Positions 33,396-42,052 of a stretch of DNA of 64,000 bases are shown one piece after another; position 1 is the stretch's first letter; the number at the start of each line of letters is the position of its first letter. Origin of the DNA: Clostridia bacterium (GTDB lineage: Bacteria; Bacillota; Clostridia; Christensenellales; Aristaeellaceae). Under the pieces are notes generated by a model. That model saw only the letters and a list, made by a program, of their open reading frames with translations, did not search any database and was not told where the DNA came from. The DNA lies in assembly GCA_017524725.1 (NCBI GenBank), contig JAFXUZ010000039.1, positions 1 through 64,000 on the forward strand, in the 5' to 3' direction. Made by a program: the position numbers and the translations under genes.

Positions 33396-34199
33396 ATGTG
33401 CGGCACCGGAGTAGCTGTGGCCAATGCAGTTCCGGACGTCCTTGAGATCGCGGACGATGTGACGCTGTCTAACGATCGGGACGGTGTCGCATTGTGGCTG
33501 AACTGCCGCTGCCTGTTTCCAAGCCTGCTTTCCTCCACATCCAACACACGGGATCTTGGCGGTATCCCGATATCTGACGCCGGGATGACCCGTAAAAACA
33601 GGATCTGGCGAAGCGACGCCCCGACAGTCCGCAGTTTACGGGACGTGGAACGGATGAGGTCTTTGGACATCACCACAGTGATCGATCTGCGCACGGTGCG
33701 GGAAGCGGAAAATAAGCCATGCGTCTGTGCAGGGTCAGACGGTTTTGATTATCACCATATTCCCATCACCGTCGGAAGCGTTCCTCCGGATACGCTTGAA
33801 GAGGTTCCCATTTCATATCTTGCCATCGCGGAACAGAAGGAGACGGCAGAAGCGCTCAGACTGATTGCCTGCGCAGAGTCCGGGGTCATGGTGTGCTGCA
33901 CCGCAGGAAAAGACAGGACCGGTGTGGTCAGCGCTTTGCTTCTTCTTGCCTGCGGCGCGGAGCGGGAGGCCATTGTGTCCGATTATGCTCTCAGCAGGGA
34001 ATATAACCGGATCCGGCTTGAAAAGTATCTGTACGATCATCCTGAGGTGGGCAGGAGGATCGTCCTTGCGAACGAGGCCAGCATGGAACGGTTCATCGCT
34101 CTGTTCCTTGAAAGGTACACAAGCGTCGGGGAGTTTTTCAGTCAGTCAGGCCTTTCATCGGCGCACCTGGCAGGGATTCGAAGAAAACTCCTCGGTTAA
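33396..34199 (+). CDS. Tyrosine phosphatase (Y_phosphatase3) with HAD C-terminal stub
   Basis: A 267-residue reading frame directly following the TAA. Residues 1-38 are the missing C-terminus of the upstream HAD domain. Residues about 48-267 are a PtpB-like tyrosine/lipid phosphatase: SNTRDLGGIPI, RSDAPT, VIDLRT and active site CCTAGKDRTG (Cys167 region). ATG 33396 lacks a ribosome binding site, so in the ancestral gene the two enzymes were probably one bifunctional polypeptide. Expression today would require reinitiation or readthrough. Confidence 0.75.
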   Translation: MCGTGVAVANAVPDVLEIADDVTLSNDRDGVALWLNCRCLFPSLLSSTSNTRDLGGIPISDAGMTRKNRIWRSDAPTVRSLRDVERMRSLDITTVIDLRTVREAENKPCVCAGSDGFDYHHIPITVGSVPPDTLEEVPISYLAIAEQKETAEALRLIACAESGVMVCCTAGKDRTGVVSALLLLACGAEREAIVSDYALSREYNRIRLEKYLYDHPEVGRRIVLANEASMERFIALFLERYTSVGEFFSQSGLSSAHLAGIRRKLLG

Positions 34200-34235
34200 A
34201 AGCGGCCGACGCATGAAGCGCCGGCCTTCACAAGA

Positions 34236-34281
34236 AAAAACAAAAAAACGATCCCCCGCGCCGGCAGATCCGGAGCGGGGG
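34236..34281 (-). terminator. Terminator of the radical SAM gene
   Basis: On the minus strand: CCCCCGC stem with inner CCGG/CCGG pairing, GCGGGGG, then ATCG and two U-runs. It lies 15 bases past the stop of the minus-strand gene. Confidence 0.75.
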
Positions 34282-34295
34282 ACAGGCTTTGGGGG

Positions 34296-35174
34296 TCAGA
34301 TGTCCCAGAAGGTCGTCTGCCGCTGTTTTTCGGGAAGGCGCCCCATATACGCAAAGCATTCTTCCGGCCTGTACATGATCCCATACTTTCGGCAGAAGGA
34401 AGTGAACAGGTCCATGAGGGCGGCCCTGTTTGGGCTCGGGACCTCGTACGCGTTCCCGAACATACGGATATACCGGGCTTTCAGGCCCGGAAAATGCCTG
34501 TCCAAAGCCGCGTAGTAATATTCCCGGTCGCCCTCCCGCAGAGTAAGCCCCATATCGAAGCATATGATCCCCTTTACCTTCGCCTCGGCACATGCCTCCA
34601 GGATGGGCAGGATGTTTTCCGGAGTATCATTGATAAAGGGCAGGATGGGCGTCAGCCACACGACGGTGGGAATGGCGTGCCTCAGCATCTCCCGCAGGAC
34701 CTCGACGCGCCTTTTCGTATTGCAGACGTTGGGCTCCAGGACCGAACACAGCTTATCGTCCCAGGTGGTCAGGGTCATCTGCACGACGCACAGGGCTTTT
34801 GAGTTGATCTCCTCCATGAGGCCGATATCACGCAGGATGCGGTCGGATTTTGTCTGTATCGCTGCCCCGAAGCCATATTTGAGGATGATCTCAAGGCATT
34901 TGCGCGTAAGCTTCAGTTCTTCCTCGCAGTGCATGTACGGGTCGGACATAGATCCGGTGCCGATCATTCCTCTTTCGCGTTTGGAACGCAGGGCGTCCTC
35001 CAGCAATTGAGGCGCGTTGCGCTTGACTTCGATATCCTCAAACGCGTGGGTGAACTGATAGCATCTGCTTCGGCTGTCACAGTAAACGCATCCATGGGTG
35101 CAGCCCCGGTATATGTTTATCCCGAAATGCCCCTTTGCGCCGGTCAAAAGCCCTTTTGCGTCCACAAAATGCAT
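34296..35174 (-). CDS. Radical SAM protein, SplB/Rv2578c-like
   Basis: A 292-residue radical SAM enzyme with the 4Fe-4S cluster motif in NIYRGCTHGCVYCDSR (C-x3-C-x2-C, near 24-31). GTGSMSDPYMHCEEEL and the barrel segments resemble the spore-photolyase-like family used in the annotation of Rv2578c proteins. The substrate is unknown. No partner gene is evident. It ends at a strong terminator. Confidence 0.8.
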   Translation of the reverse strand: MHFVDAKGLLTGAKGHFGINIYRGCTHGCVYCDSRSRCYQFTHAFEDIEVKRNAPQLLEDALRSKRERGMIGTGSMSDPYMHCEEELKLTRKCLEIILKYGFGAAIQTKSDRILRDIGLMEEINSKALCVVQMTLTTWDDKLCSVLEPNVCNTKRRVEVLREMLRHAIPTVVWLTPILPFINDTPENILPILEACAEAKVKGIICFDMGLTLREGDREYYYAALDRHFPGLKARYIRMFGNAYEVPSPNRAALMDLFTSFCRKYGIMYRPEECFAYMGRLPEKQRQTTFWDI

Positions 35175-35209
35175 CTGAGGGTCTCCTTTGCTTGACTTTA
35201 TTTCGCCTG

Positions 35210-36040
35210 TCAGGCTTTTTTCAGCGGCACCCAGATATACACGCTCATTTCCCCGGAGCCCGCCTCCGGGGGAAGATACACCTCGATGTCATAATCTCCG
35301 GCCAATGTGTACCCTTTCAGCGACGGCAGCCATTCTGACCAGATCCGGGTGTTGGTATCCTGCAGCGTGTCGATTTTGCAGGGGAACTGGGCCCACAGGC
35401 TGCCGGGGATCACCCGAGTCCCACAGCCCTTCGGGACGTCCTCCCAGGGGAAATAAAGGTCCGCGATCCAGTAGTCGAAATCCTTCCCCTTCATATCGGT
35501 GCATACGCCGAAGGTGCCCTTGACCGGACGGCTGCTGCCCTGGGCCAGCCATTCTTCCCAGAACTTCGGGATCTCTTCATAACTGGTGTCAGAATTAAAC
35601 TGTCTCTTGATTCCGACGATGGTAAACGGTGCTTTTTCAACGATACGGTAATCCAGCATACTTCCGCCCTCCAGTGAAAACTTGATATGCAGCGGAGCAA
35701 TGGAACGCAGGCGAGCTCCGTTTTCCCGGGCTTTGGAAGGGGAGATCCCATGAAAGCGCAGAAAGGCTTTGGTGAAGCTGTCCGGCGAATCATAACCGTA
35801 CTTAAGCGCGATATCGATCACCCGTGCATCGGTCGCCGCCAGTTCCTGGGCTGAGAGCGTCATCCTGCGCGCACGGATGTAGTCGCCGACAGTCATTCCG
35901 CACAGGGCGCCGAAGATACGCTGGTAATAGAAGGGGGACAATGCCGCCTTTGCGGCGATCTTCCCGATATCCAGCTTCTCCGTCAGGTTCCGTTCCATGA
36001 AATCAATCGACTCCTGAAAGCCTGCGATCCAGTCCTGCAT
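35210..36040 (-). CDS. AraC regulator with GyrI-like effector domain
   Basis: A 276-residue regulator: an N-terminal AraC helix-turn-helix (about 15-105) and a C-terminal GyrI/Rob-like small-molecule binding domain (about 125-275). ATG 36040 follows GGGAG by nine bases, whereas the ATG at 36064 has none. A 7-bp dyad lies at 36058-36081 in its own control region, suggesting autoregulation. Confidence 0.85.
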   Translation of the reverse strand: MQDWIAGFQESIDFMERNLTEKLDIGKIAAKAALSPFYYQRIFGALCGMTVGDYIRARRMTLSAQELAATDARVIDIALKYGYDSPDSFTKAFLRFHGISPSKARENGARLRSIAPLHIKFSLEGGSMLDYRIVEKAPFTIVGIKRQFNSDTSYEEIPKFWEEWLAQGSSRPVKGTFGVCTDMKGKDFDYWIADLYFPWEDVPKGCGTRVIPGSLWAQFPCKIDTLQDTNTRIWSEWLPSLKGYTLAGDYDIEVYLPPEAGSGEMSVYIWVPLKKA

Positions 36041-36057
36041 TCCTTTTTGCTCCCTTC

Positions 36058-36081
36058 GCTGCATGAACAGTATAATGCAGC
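36058..36081. promoter_or_regulatory. Dyad upstream of the AraC-GyrI gene
   Basis: GCTGCAT, ten bases, ATGCAGC. It overlaps a minus-strand TATACT that could serve as -10. Candidate autoregulatory operator. Confidence 0.4.
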
Positions 36082-36149
36082 AATTGAAGTCGTGCCCGTT
36101 TTTTTATGCTCTCTTTTTCCGGCTTGCGTGAAAAAGCCGTGAGGCCGGT

Positions 36150-36992
36150 TTATGCAAGGTTACCTTCAGGAAAATTTGCATGCAGCCATTCTACCGTCTT
36201 CTTAAGCGCATGGGAGGTTTTTGTTTCCAGTACGCAGCGGCAGTGATGCGATAGGGCGACGCCCAGGCGGGCGGACAGGTCGATTTCACCGTCTCCCGCC
36301 GCCAGGTGATCCCGGGGCGGGCGGTAAGTGCCGTCATGGATGTGGAAATGGACCAGGCGATCCTCATGCGCCATGATAAACGGCAGATCTTTTTCACCCG
36401 TAGCGGCAGAGTGTCCGATATCCCATGTGAGGCCGAAGCACGGGTATTCAAGGAACATTTCCACGGCATCCTTTTCATATGTGCGGAAACCGTCCGTATT
36501 TTCCACGGCGATCAAAAGGGGCGCGCCGCCGATCCATTCCCTGCACAGATCCCGGAAGCGGCGGCAGTCCGCCATATAGCGCGAATGGTCACGTTCATAC
36601 AGCTGCACCTTCCTGTCCGGCAGGGTGATGTGGACTCCGTGATGCAAATGCATGTTCAGGATCATGGGACCATTACCGTATCGATCGATGAGGGGAAGAA
36701 GTTTTTTTGCCGCCGTGACGGTCCTGCGGACTGTTTCGAGGTATGCCTGGGCGACGAGCGGATTGAAGTCGGCGGGGTTCAGATTCTCGTCCAGATGGAT
36801 CGTATAATAAATACCGGCTTCTTCCGCAGCGCGCGTAAGCTTCACTCCGTCTTCCAGCTGCTCCAGCTGATATTCGGGAAAATTCATGTTCAGTTCGATA
36901 AACTTCAGACCAAGGCGGCGGCACAGGCGGATGTTTAAGTCCAGGGTTTCGTTTTCCACCAGTGTAGGCATGCCGAATGAGATCGGTTCCAA
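36150..36992 (-). CDS. Sugar phosphate isomerase/epimerase-like TIM barrel
   Basis: A 280-residue protein of the xylose-isomerase-like/AP-endonuclease-2 superfamily. Metal-ligand candidates lie at the strand ends: ELNMNF, NMHLHHG, VENTDG, WDIGHS and HFHIHDG. The reaction is probably isomerisation or epimerisation of a sugar or inositol-like compound. It is followed at about 50 bases by the lipase gene on the same strand. The substrate cannot be assigned. Confidence 0.8.
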   Translation of the reverse strand: MEPISFGMPTLVENETLDLNIRLCRRLGLKFIELNMNFPEYQLEQLEDGVKLTRAAEEAGIYYTIHLDENLNPADFNPLVAQAYLETVRRTVTAAKKLLPLIDRYGNGPMILNMHLHHGVHITLPDRKVQLYERDHSRYMADCRRFRDLCREWIGGAPLLIAVENTDGFRTYEKDAVEMFLEYPCFGLTWDIGHSAATGEKDLPFIMAHEDRLVHFHIHDGTYRPPRDHLAAGDGEIDLSARLGVALSHHCRCVLETKTSHALKKTVEWLHANFPEGNLA

Positions 36993-37043
36993 AGTGCGGC
37001 TCCTTTCCTAATGTGTGACTTGGGTTCGGTCTTTACTGTATTA

Positions 37044-38135
37044 TTATTCCAGCCGGGTGATCATTTCCAGGAGCGCGAGATAGAAATTGCGGATATCGTG
37101 CCGGTGAAAGAGGCCGCCCTGAAGGGACATGTGGTCGCCATGATATGAGGGAAACACATTCCACCTGCCGGGAAGGATAAGATTTTTATTCAGAGGCGTT
37201 GACGGAGAGCCGATCGGGCAGGCGGCGGAAACAGAGTTTACAAGCCCGTCGTTTTCCCGCCACTCTTCTCCAACGTCAAAGCCGTTTGCTGTTTTTCCGG
37301 TATATGCCCCGATCTGACAGGACCTGAGGACGAACAGGGGTTCCATGCCCCGTCTTGGTACGTGGGCGCCGTCCGCCTGCCGTATTGTATAACTGCAGGG
37401 AACGGAAAAATAGTACACATGTTCGAATGTCGTGATCCGGCGGTTCAGCTCCATGGCCTGATCCAGGTGCATATCGTGACCGGCGCTGTCCGTCCTGTCC
37501 CGGCTTTCGTCCCATTTTTTTGTCTTCATGGACATGAGGCAGGAGAACGGTCCGCTCCAACGAGGCGCATTCACTTTTCCGGGGTCAAAGGACGGGTCTG
37601 AGAACATATCATATGCGGTAGTCCCGTTCATTGGGGAGGCCAGGGTGACCAGAGTGTGGATTCGGCCTCCCATTCCGCCGGCGAACAGCGGAGAAAGGTC
37701 CGCGCTCTTTGAGGCCCGTTCCTCCGGATCCCCGTTTGCAAGCAGTTCTGAAAAAAGGCGCACCGTCGTCCCGCCGAAGGAATGTCCAAGCAGTGCCAGC
37801 CTCGTCCCCGGGCTCCATTCGGGGATGAGCGGGCAGGATGAAAAGTCCTGTCCGAAACGGGCATGCCGCTTTTTTTCGCTGTGCGCCTTACCGTAATCCA
37901 CTCGTGTCCCGGCGATCTGCGCGTACAGTTCGCATGTGCGGTCCCATGCGCTTCCCGTGGGGGAGACAGAAGCGGCGAAACAGTCGAAACCCTGCGTGCG
38001 AAGGAAAGAGATCAGGTCACCTCCGCGCATTCCCCAATAAGGCATCCTTTCATATGCTTTGTCATAGCTGCCCCAGCCGGACAGGCCGTGTACAAAAACA
38101 AATGTCAGTTTGTTTTGAAGGGCTATGGATCTCAT
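37044..38135 (-). CDS. Lipase, family I.5-like (Bacillus/Staphylococcus thermophilic type)
   Basis: A 363-residue alpha/beta hydrolase. VFVHGLSGWG is the oxyanion segment, SPTGSAWDRTCELYAQI and VDYGKAHS are typical of family I.5 lipases, and GHSFGGTTVRL carries the nucleophile Ser. The catalytic His is probably the late HGDHMSL. Unlike secreted relatives it has no signal peptide, so it is either cytoplasmic or exported by another route. The ATG at 38135 lies in a poor ribosome-binding context, so the exact start is less certain. Confidence 0.8.
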   Translation of the reverse strand: MRSIALQNKLTFVFVHGLSGWGSYDKAYERMPYWGMRGGDLISFLRTQGFDCFAASVSPTGSAWDRTCELYAQIAGTRVDYGKAHSEKKRHARFGQDFSSCPLIPEWSPGTRLALLGHSFGGTTVRLFSELLANGDPEERASKSADLSPLFAGGMGGRIHTLVTLASPMNGTTAYDMFSDPSFDPGKVNAPRWSGPFSCLMSMKTKKWDESRDRTDSAGHDMHLDQAMELNRRITTFEHVYYFSVPCSYTIRQADGAHVPRRGMEPLFVLRSCQIGAYTGKTANGFDVGEEWRENDGLVNSVSAACPIGSPSTPLNKNLILPGRWNVFPSYHGDHMSLQGGLFHRHDIRNFYLALLEMITRLE

Positions 38136-38209
38136 ATACTCTTCCCTTCCTTTTTATCCGGTCAGGATGGAAAGACCGAGGGACCGGTGCGGCATAACAT
38201 GGAATTATA

Positions 38210-38240
38210 AAAACGAAAAGCCTTCCGCTTCCGGAAGGCT
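38210..38240 (-). terminator. Terminator of tRNA-Thr
   Basis: On the minus strand AGCCTTCCG-GAAG-CGGAAGGCT followed by TTTCGTTTTT, directly after the encoded CCA end of the tRNA. Confidence 0.8.
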
Positions 38241-38242
38241 CG

Positions 38243-38318
<76 letters not shown>

Positions 38319-38327
38319 AACAGGACT

Positions 38328-38356
38328 ATAATAGCATAAAGACGGGAGAATGTCAA
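38328..38356 (-). promoter_or_regulatory. Promoter of tRNA-Thr
   Basis: Minus strand TTGACA (38351-38356), 17 bases, TATTAT (38328-38333) preceded by TG-C. The expected start lies a few bases before the mature 5' end. Confidence 0.8.
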
Positions 38357-38530
38357 CTGGGTCTTCCGGAATTTTTTATTTATTTTTTCGATATTTTTTT
38401 GATTTTTTCGGGTTTTTTCATTGAATGCAGTGTGCCGTAAAAATATCATGCATCCGAGGGGCCGGATCCGGGCGGTAAAAACGACGGTAAAGGTACAGCC
38501 GGGATTTGCATTGCCAGGACGGAGGAAACC

Positions 38531-38574
38531 GAAAAAAACTTCCGCCCCGATCCGTATGCCGGAAGGGGGCGGAA
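38531..38574 (-). terminator. Terminator of the asd-dapA-dapB-greA operon
   Basis: On the minus strand TTCCGCCCC and GGGGCGGAA around a 17-base loop, followed by GTTTTTTTC. It begins 14 bases after the greA stop. Confidence 0.8.
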
Positions 38575-38587
38575 AAGGTGCCGGCGG

Positions 38588-39079
38588 TCAGTCGTCCCTG
38601 CTGATATCGAGCACCGTTACATGATAGATCTCGCCGGAAGGCGGTTCCACAGCGGCGGTATCGCCCTTCGCCTTTCCAAGGAGCGCGGCGCCAAGGGGGC
38701 TTTCATTGGATATACGGTTATGAAGGGGATCGCTTTCCAGGGCACCGACGATCACATAGGTATCGTCCTCGTTGTCCTCTTCAAAATGGATCTGTACGCG
38801 GCTGCCGAGGGAAACGGCGTCGTTGGAGGTGACGATGTTGTCAACGACTTCAACATTCCTGATGGTCGCTTCCAGTTCCATGATCTCGGCTTCAAGAAGT
38901 GCCTGTTCGTTTTTGGCGGCGTCATATTCCGCGTTTTCACTCAGATCACCGTAGCCGCGGGCAATATTCAGCTTTTCCGCGACTTCCGCGCGGCGGGGGC
39001 CGGTCAGGTACGCAAGTTTCTCCTCCAGCTTTTTCATTCCTTCACTGCTGACCTGTTTACGGTTGGCTGCTTCACTCAT
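38588..39079 (-). CDS. greA: Transcription elongation factor GreA
   Basis: A 163-residue GreA: an N-terminal coiled-coil with GDLSENAEYDAAKNEQ at its tip and a C-terminal FKBP-like domain (NRISNESPLGAALLGKAKGD). It rescues backtracked RNA polymerase by stimulating transcript cleavage. ATG 39079 lies nine bases after AAAGGAG; the ATG at 39088 would abut the binding site. It is the last gene of the lysine-pathway operon. Confidence 0.95.
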   Translation of the reverse strand: MSEAANRKQVSSEGMKKLEEKLAYLTGPRRAEVAEKLNIARGYGDLSENAEYDAAKNEQALLEAEIMELEATIRNVEVVDNIVTSNDAVSLGSRVQIHFEEDNEDDTYVIVGALESDPLHNRISNESPLGAALLGKAKGDTAAVEPPSGEIYHVTVLDISRDD

Positions 39080-39096
39080 GTTGGACATCTCCTTTA

Positions 39097-39843
39097 TTAC
39101 AGTTGAATCATATCATCCATGGAATAGAGCCCCGGACAGTCCCTGACTCCGTCAAGGAAAAGGGCGGCCCTGAGAGCGCCCACGGCAAAGATGGAGCGAT
39201 CCTGAGCTGAATGAGAGATCAGGATCTTTTCCCCCCGGCCGTAATATCCCACCTCGTGCTCCCCGGGGACCGTTCCTCCGCGAACGGAGGAAATGCCGAT
39301 CTCTCGCTCGTCCCGCTTCCGGTGGAAAGGCGTCCGGTCGGTTATAAGAACGGAATCGGCTTTCTTTACGGAATCGTAAAGCATCAGGGCTGTTCCGGAG
39401 GGGGCGTCCAGCTTCTGGTTGTGGTGCTTTTCCACGATCTCGATGTCAAACCCGTCAAGAAGACCGGCGGCATGTTTGGCGAGGAGCTTCAAAACGTGGA
39501 TGCCCAGGGACATATTGGCTGAACGGAAGACAGCGATGTGGGAGGAAGCCTTGCGGATCTTTTCCTCGTCCGCAGGCGAGTATCCGGTGGTGGCGATCAC
39601 CAGGGGTGTGCCGGAAGGGATGCAGAAATCCAGCAGGCCTTCAAGGCAGGAGGGGAGGGAAAAATCCACCACTACGTCGCCTTGCTCCGCTTTCTGAGAG
39701 GAAAAGCTGGTATAAACAGGGAAGGCTGCATAGGGCTCGGCCTTCAGATCGACGCCGAAGCGGACTGTGAGGCCCAGTGCGGAGCAGGCTTCGTACACCT
39801 GACGCCCCATCCGACCGCAGCAGCCGGAGAGAATGATGTTCAC
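39097..39843 (-). CDS. dapB: 4-hydroxy-tetrahydrodipicolinate reductase
   Basis: A 248-residue DapB: the N-terminal dinucleotide-binding segment NIILSGCCGRMG and catalytic EKHHNQKLDAPSGTA (substrate-binding His/Lys). It reduces dihydrodipicolinate with NAD(P)H in lysine/diaminopimelate synthesis. The start is GTG 39843, overlapping the dapA stop (GTGA). Confidence 0.95.
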   Translation of the reverse strand: MNIILSGCCGRMGRQVYEACSALGLTVRFGVDLKAEPYAAFPVYTSFSSQKAEQGDVVVDFSLPSCLEGLLDFCIPSGTPLVIATTGYSPADEEKIRKASSHIAVFRSANMSLGIHVLKLLAKHAAGLLDGFDIEIVEKHHNQKLDAPSGTALMLYDSVKKADSVLITDRTPFHRKRDEREIGISSVRGGTVPGEHEVGYYGRGEKILISHSAQDRSIFAVGALRAALFLDGVRDCPGLYSMDDMIQL

Positions 39844-40718
39844 AGGATACCAAGCCTCCTTAATTCTTTTTCAAGCAGGGCCGTGTTTTCATCGGACATG
39901 GGGACCAGAGGGAGGCGCAGGATGTTTTTACACAGGCCGGTCATGCTCATGGCTGCTTTGATCGGGATCGGGCTGACTTCGCGGAAAAGCAGCCGGATCA
40001 GAGGCATCAGGCGCAATTGGATCCCAGCCGCTTCCTTCAGGTCGAGGTGTGTCATCCTGACCATTTCGGCGGGCAGCAGGTTGGAAAGGACTGAGATGGT
40101 CCCCAGCGACCCAATGGAGCGCAGCTGCACGGTAAGTTCGTCACTGCCGGAATACAAGGGCAGGCCGTCCCCGCAGAGAGCAGCGATATCTGCGGCCCTG
40201 GCGGCATCGCCTGCTGCCTCTTTCAGGCCGATGATCTTTTCATCTCCCATCAGATCAAACAGTGTCCCGGGCTGGATATTCAGGCCCGTTCGGGAAGGGA
40301 CGTTGTAAATGATGATCGGCAGGTCTACGGAAGCGGCGATGGCGCGGTAATGCGCTATAAGGCCGGCCTGGGTGGTTTTGTTGTAAAACGGAGTTACGAC
40401 CAGCTGTGCGTCCGCGCCGAGCTCCCGGGCTGAGGATGCCTTCCGGATGACCTGCGCCGTGCTGTTGCTGCCGGTCCCGGCAATGACGGGGACACGGCCG
40501 TTCACCCGCCTGACGGTGCGGCGGACGATCTCGGACCATTCGTCGTCCGTCATGACCGCGGGTTCGCCCGTGGTGCCGCATGCGACCAGGGCGTCGATCC
40601 CGTTTTCCAATTGCATATCGATCAAGCGGTCCAGGGCGGGGAGATCCAAATGGCCACCCTCGTCAAAGGGCGTGATCATGGCTGTCGCGCATCCGGTGAA
40701 CAAAGGCTGTCTGGACAT
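39840..40718 (-). CDS. dapA: 4-hydroxy-tetrahydrodipicolinate synthase
   Basis: A 292-residue class I aldolase of the DapA family: VACGTTGEPAVM, the catalytic Tyr in IIYNVPSRTGLN, and the Schiff-base Lys in IIGLKEAAGDAA. It condenses pyruvate with aspartate semialdehyde. It lies between asd and dapB in one minus-strand operon. Confidence 0.95.
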   Translation of the reverse strand: MSRQPLFTGCATAMITPFDEGGHLDLPALDRLIDMQLENGIDALVACGTTGEPAVMTDDEWSEIVRRTVRRVNGRVPVIAGTGSNSTAQVIRKASSARELGADAQLVVTPFYNKTTQAGLIAHYRAIAASVDLPIIIYNVPSRTGLNIQPGTLFDLMGDEKIIGLKEAAGDAARAADIAALCGDGLPLYSGSDELTVQLRSIGSLGTISVLSNLLPAEMVRMTHLDLKEAAGIQLRLMPLIRLLFREVSPIPIKAAMSMTGLCKNILRLPLVPMSDENTALLEKELRRLGIL

Positions 40719-40754
40719 ATAAACTGCCTGCCTTTCTGTGCGGTAGGGAATGCG

Positions 40755-41843
40755 TTATTTGTTCTGGATATATCCCAGAGCGCAGAGCATTTCCGCGGAA
40801 AGAACGCCGCCGCCCGCCGCGCCTCTGAGGGTATTGTGGGACAGGGTCACGAACTTGTAATCAAACAGGTTATCCCGGCGCAGACGTCCGATGGCGACGC
40901 CCATGCCGTTTTCGATGGAACGGTCAAGGCGGGTCTGGGGACGGTCGGGTTCTTCAAAGTAGTTCAGGAACTGCTTGGGCGCGCTGGGCAGACCCAGACG
41001 GGCTGCCGGGGAGTCGAAACGACGCCACGCGTCGATAATGGCCGCTTCCTCGGGAACAGTATCGAAGGAGACGCTGACGGCGGACATATGGCCGTCGGTC
41101 ACAGGCACGCGCAGGCACTGGGCTGAGATAACGGGCTCTGCGGCGTTGACGATGGCAGACAGGTCGCTGTTCAGGACGCCCCAGATCTTCAGGGGCTCTT
41201 TTTCACTTTTTTCTTCCTCGCCGCCGATGAAGGGGATCACGTTGTCGATCATTTCCGGCCAGCGTTTAAAGGTCTTGCCGGCGCCGGAAATGGCCTGATA
41301 GGTGCAGACGCTGATCTTCCGGATACCATAGTTCCTGAGTGGCGACAGGGCAGGAACATAATTCTGGATCGAGCAGTTGGGCTTGACCGTAATGAAGCCG
41401 CGTTCGGTGCCGAGACGTTTGCGCTGGGCCGGGATCACCCTGGTGTGGTCGCTGTTGATCTCCGGGATCACCATAGGAACGTCCGGGAGCATCCGGCAGG
41501 CCGAATTGTTGGATACGACGGGGGTTTCTGTCCGGGCATAGGCTTCTTCGAGTTCGCGGGTTTTATCCTTGGGAAGGGCGACTGCGCAGAAAACAAAGTC
41601 AACCATGGAAGCGACTTTTTCACATTCGGATGCGTCCATGACCACCATGTCCCTGACGTAGGCGGGAATATCCCAGTCGAAAGCCCACCGACCGCCGACG
41701 GCTTCCAGGTAAGTCTTGCCGGCGCTGGACGCACTCGCCGCAAGGGCGGTGACCTTGAACCAGGGGTGATTTTCCAGCAACGTGACAAAACGCTGGCCGA
41801 CCATACCGGTCGCGCCGATGATACCGACCCTGTACTGCTTCAT
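40755..41843 (-). CDS. asd: Aspartate-semialdehyde dehydrogenase
   Basis: A 362-residue ASADH: RVGIIGATGMVGQRFVTLL (NADP site), active-site Cys in VKPNCSIQNYVPAL, and catalytic His in VTDGHMSAVSV. The sequence type resembles the archaeal/fungal branch. It makes aspartate semialdehyde for lysine, threonine and methionine. ATG 41843 with AAAGGA seven bases upstream is preferred over an extension to 41951, which would run through the promoter. Confidence 0.93.
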   Translation of the reverse strand: MKQYRVGIIGATGMVGQRFVTLLENHPWFKVTALAASASSAGKTYLEAVGGRWAFDWDIPAYVRDMVVMDASECEKVASMVDFVFCAVALPKDKTRELEEAYARTETPVVSNNSACRMLPDVPMVIPEINSDHTRVIPAQRKRLGTERGFITVKPNCSIQNYVPALSPLRNYGIRKISVCTYQAISGAGKTFKRWPEMIDNVIPFIGGEEEKSEKEPLKIWGVLNSDLSAIVNAAEPVISAQCLRVPVTDGHMSAVSVSFDTVPEEAAIIDAWRRFDSPAARLGLPSAPKQFLNYFEEPDRPQTRLDRSIENGMGVAIGRLRRDNLFDYKFVTLSHNTLRGAAGGGVLSAEMLCALGYIQNK

Positions 41844-41876
41844 AAAGTGGTCCTTTCTGATGATCATCAAAGGATT

Positions 41877-41909
41877 TGTGACACACTGATTATCAGTGCA
41901 TCCGTCACA
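41877..41909 (-). promoter_or_regulatory. Hairpin in the asd leader
   Basis: Outer arms TGTGAC/GTCACA enclose a perfect 7-1-7 dyad (CACTGAT-T-ATCAGTG, 41884-41898). It lies about 10 bases after the expected start of transcription. It could be an operator dyad or an RNA element; it is too short for a lysine riboswitch. Confidence 0.45.
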
Positions 41910-41922
41910 GGATAACGCCGCA

Positions 41923-41951
41923 ATTATATCATGTTTCGACGCCCTTATCAA
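41923..41951 (-). promoter_or_regulatory. Promoter of the asd operon
   Basis: Minus strand TTGATA (41946-41951), 17 bases, TATAAT (41923-41928) with TG-A before it: a near-consensus extended -10 promoter. Confidence 0.85.
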
Positions 41952-41973
41952 GCACGCATTGATAAAAGCGGCA

Positions 41974-42002
41974 TTGACAAGCGACTTCGGGGTTGCTAAA
42001 CT
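41974..42002 (+). promoter_or_regulatory. Promoter of pgsA
   Basis: TTGACA (41974-41979), 17 bases, TAAACT (41997-42002) preceded by TG-C. It is divergent from the asd promoter, with 22 bases between their -35 boxes. Confidence 0.75.
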
Positions 42003-42052
42003 TGGATGGCGCGGATCAAGAAAGAAAACTATCCGAAAAAGGGGGATGCCCG

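Noticed and set aside
41844-41930. Lysine riboswitch upstream of asd
   Set aside because: The promoter lies so close to asd that the leader is about 75 bases, too short for the L-box, and no matching core was seen.
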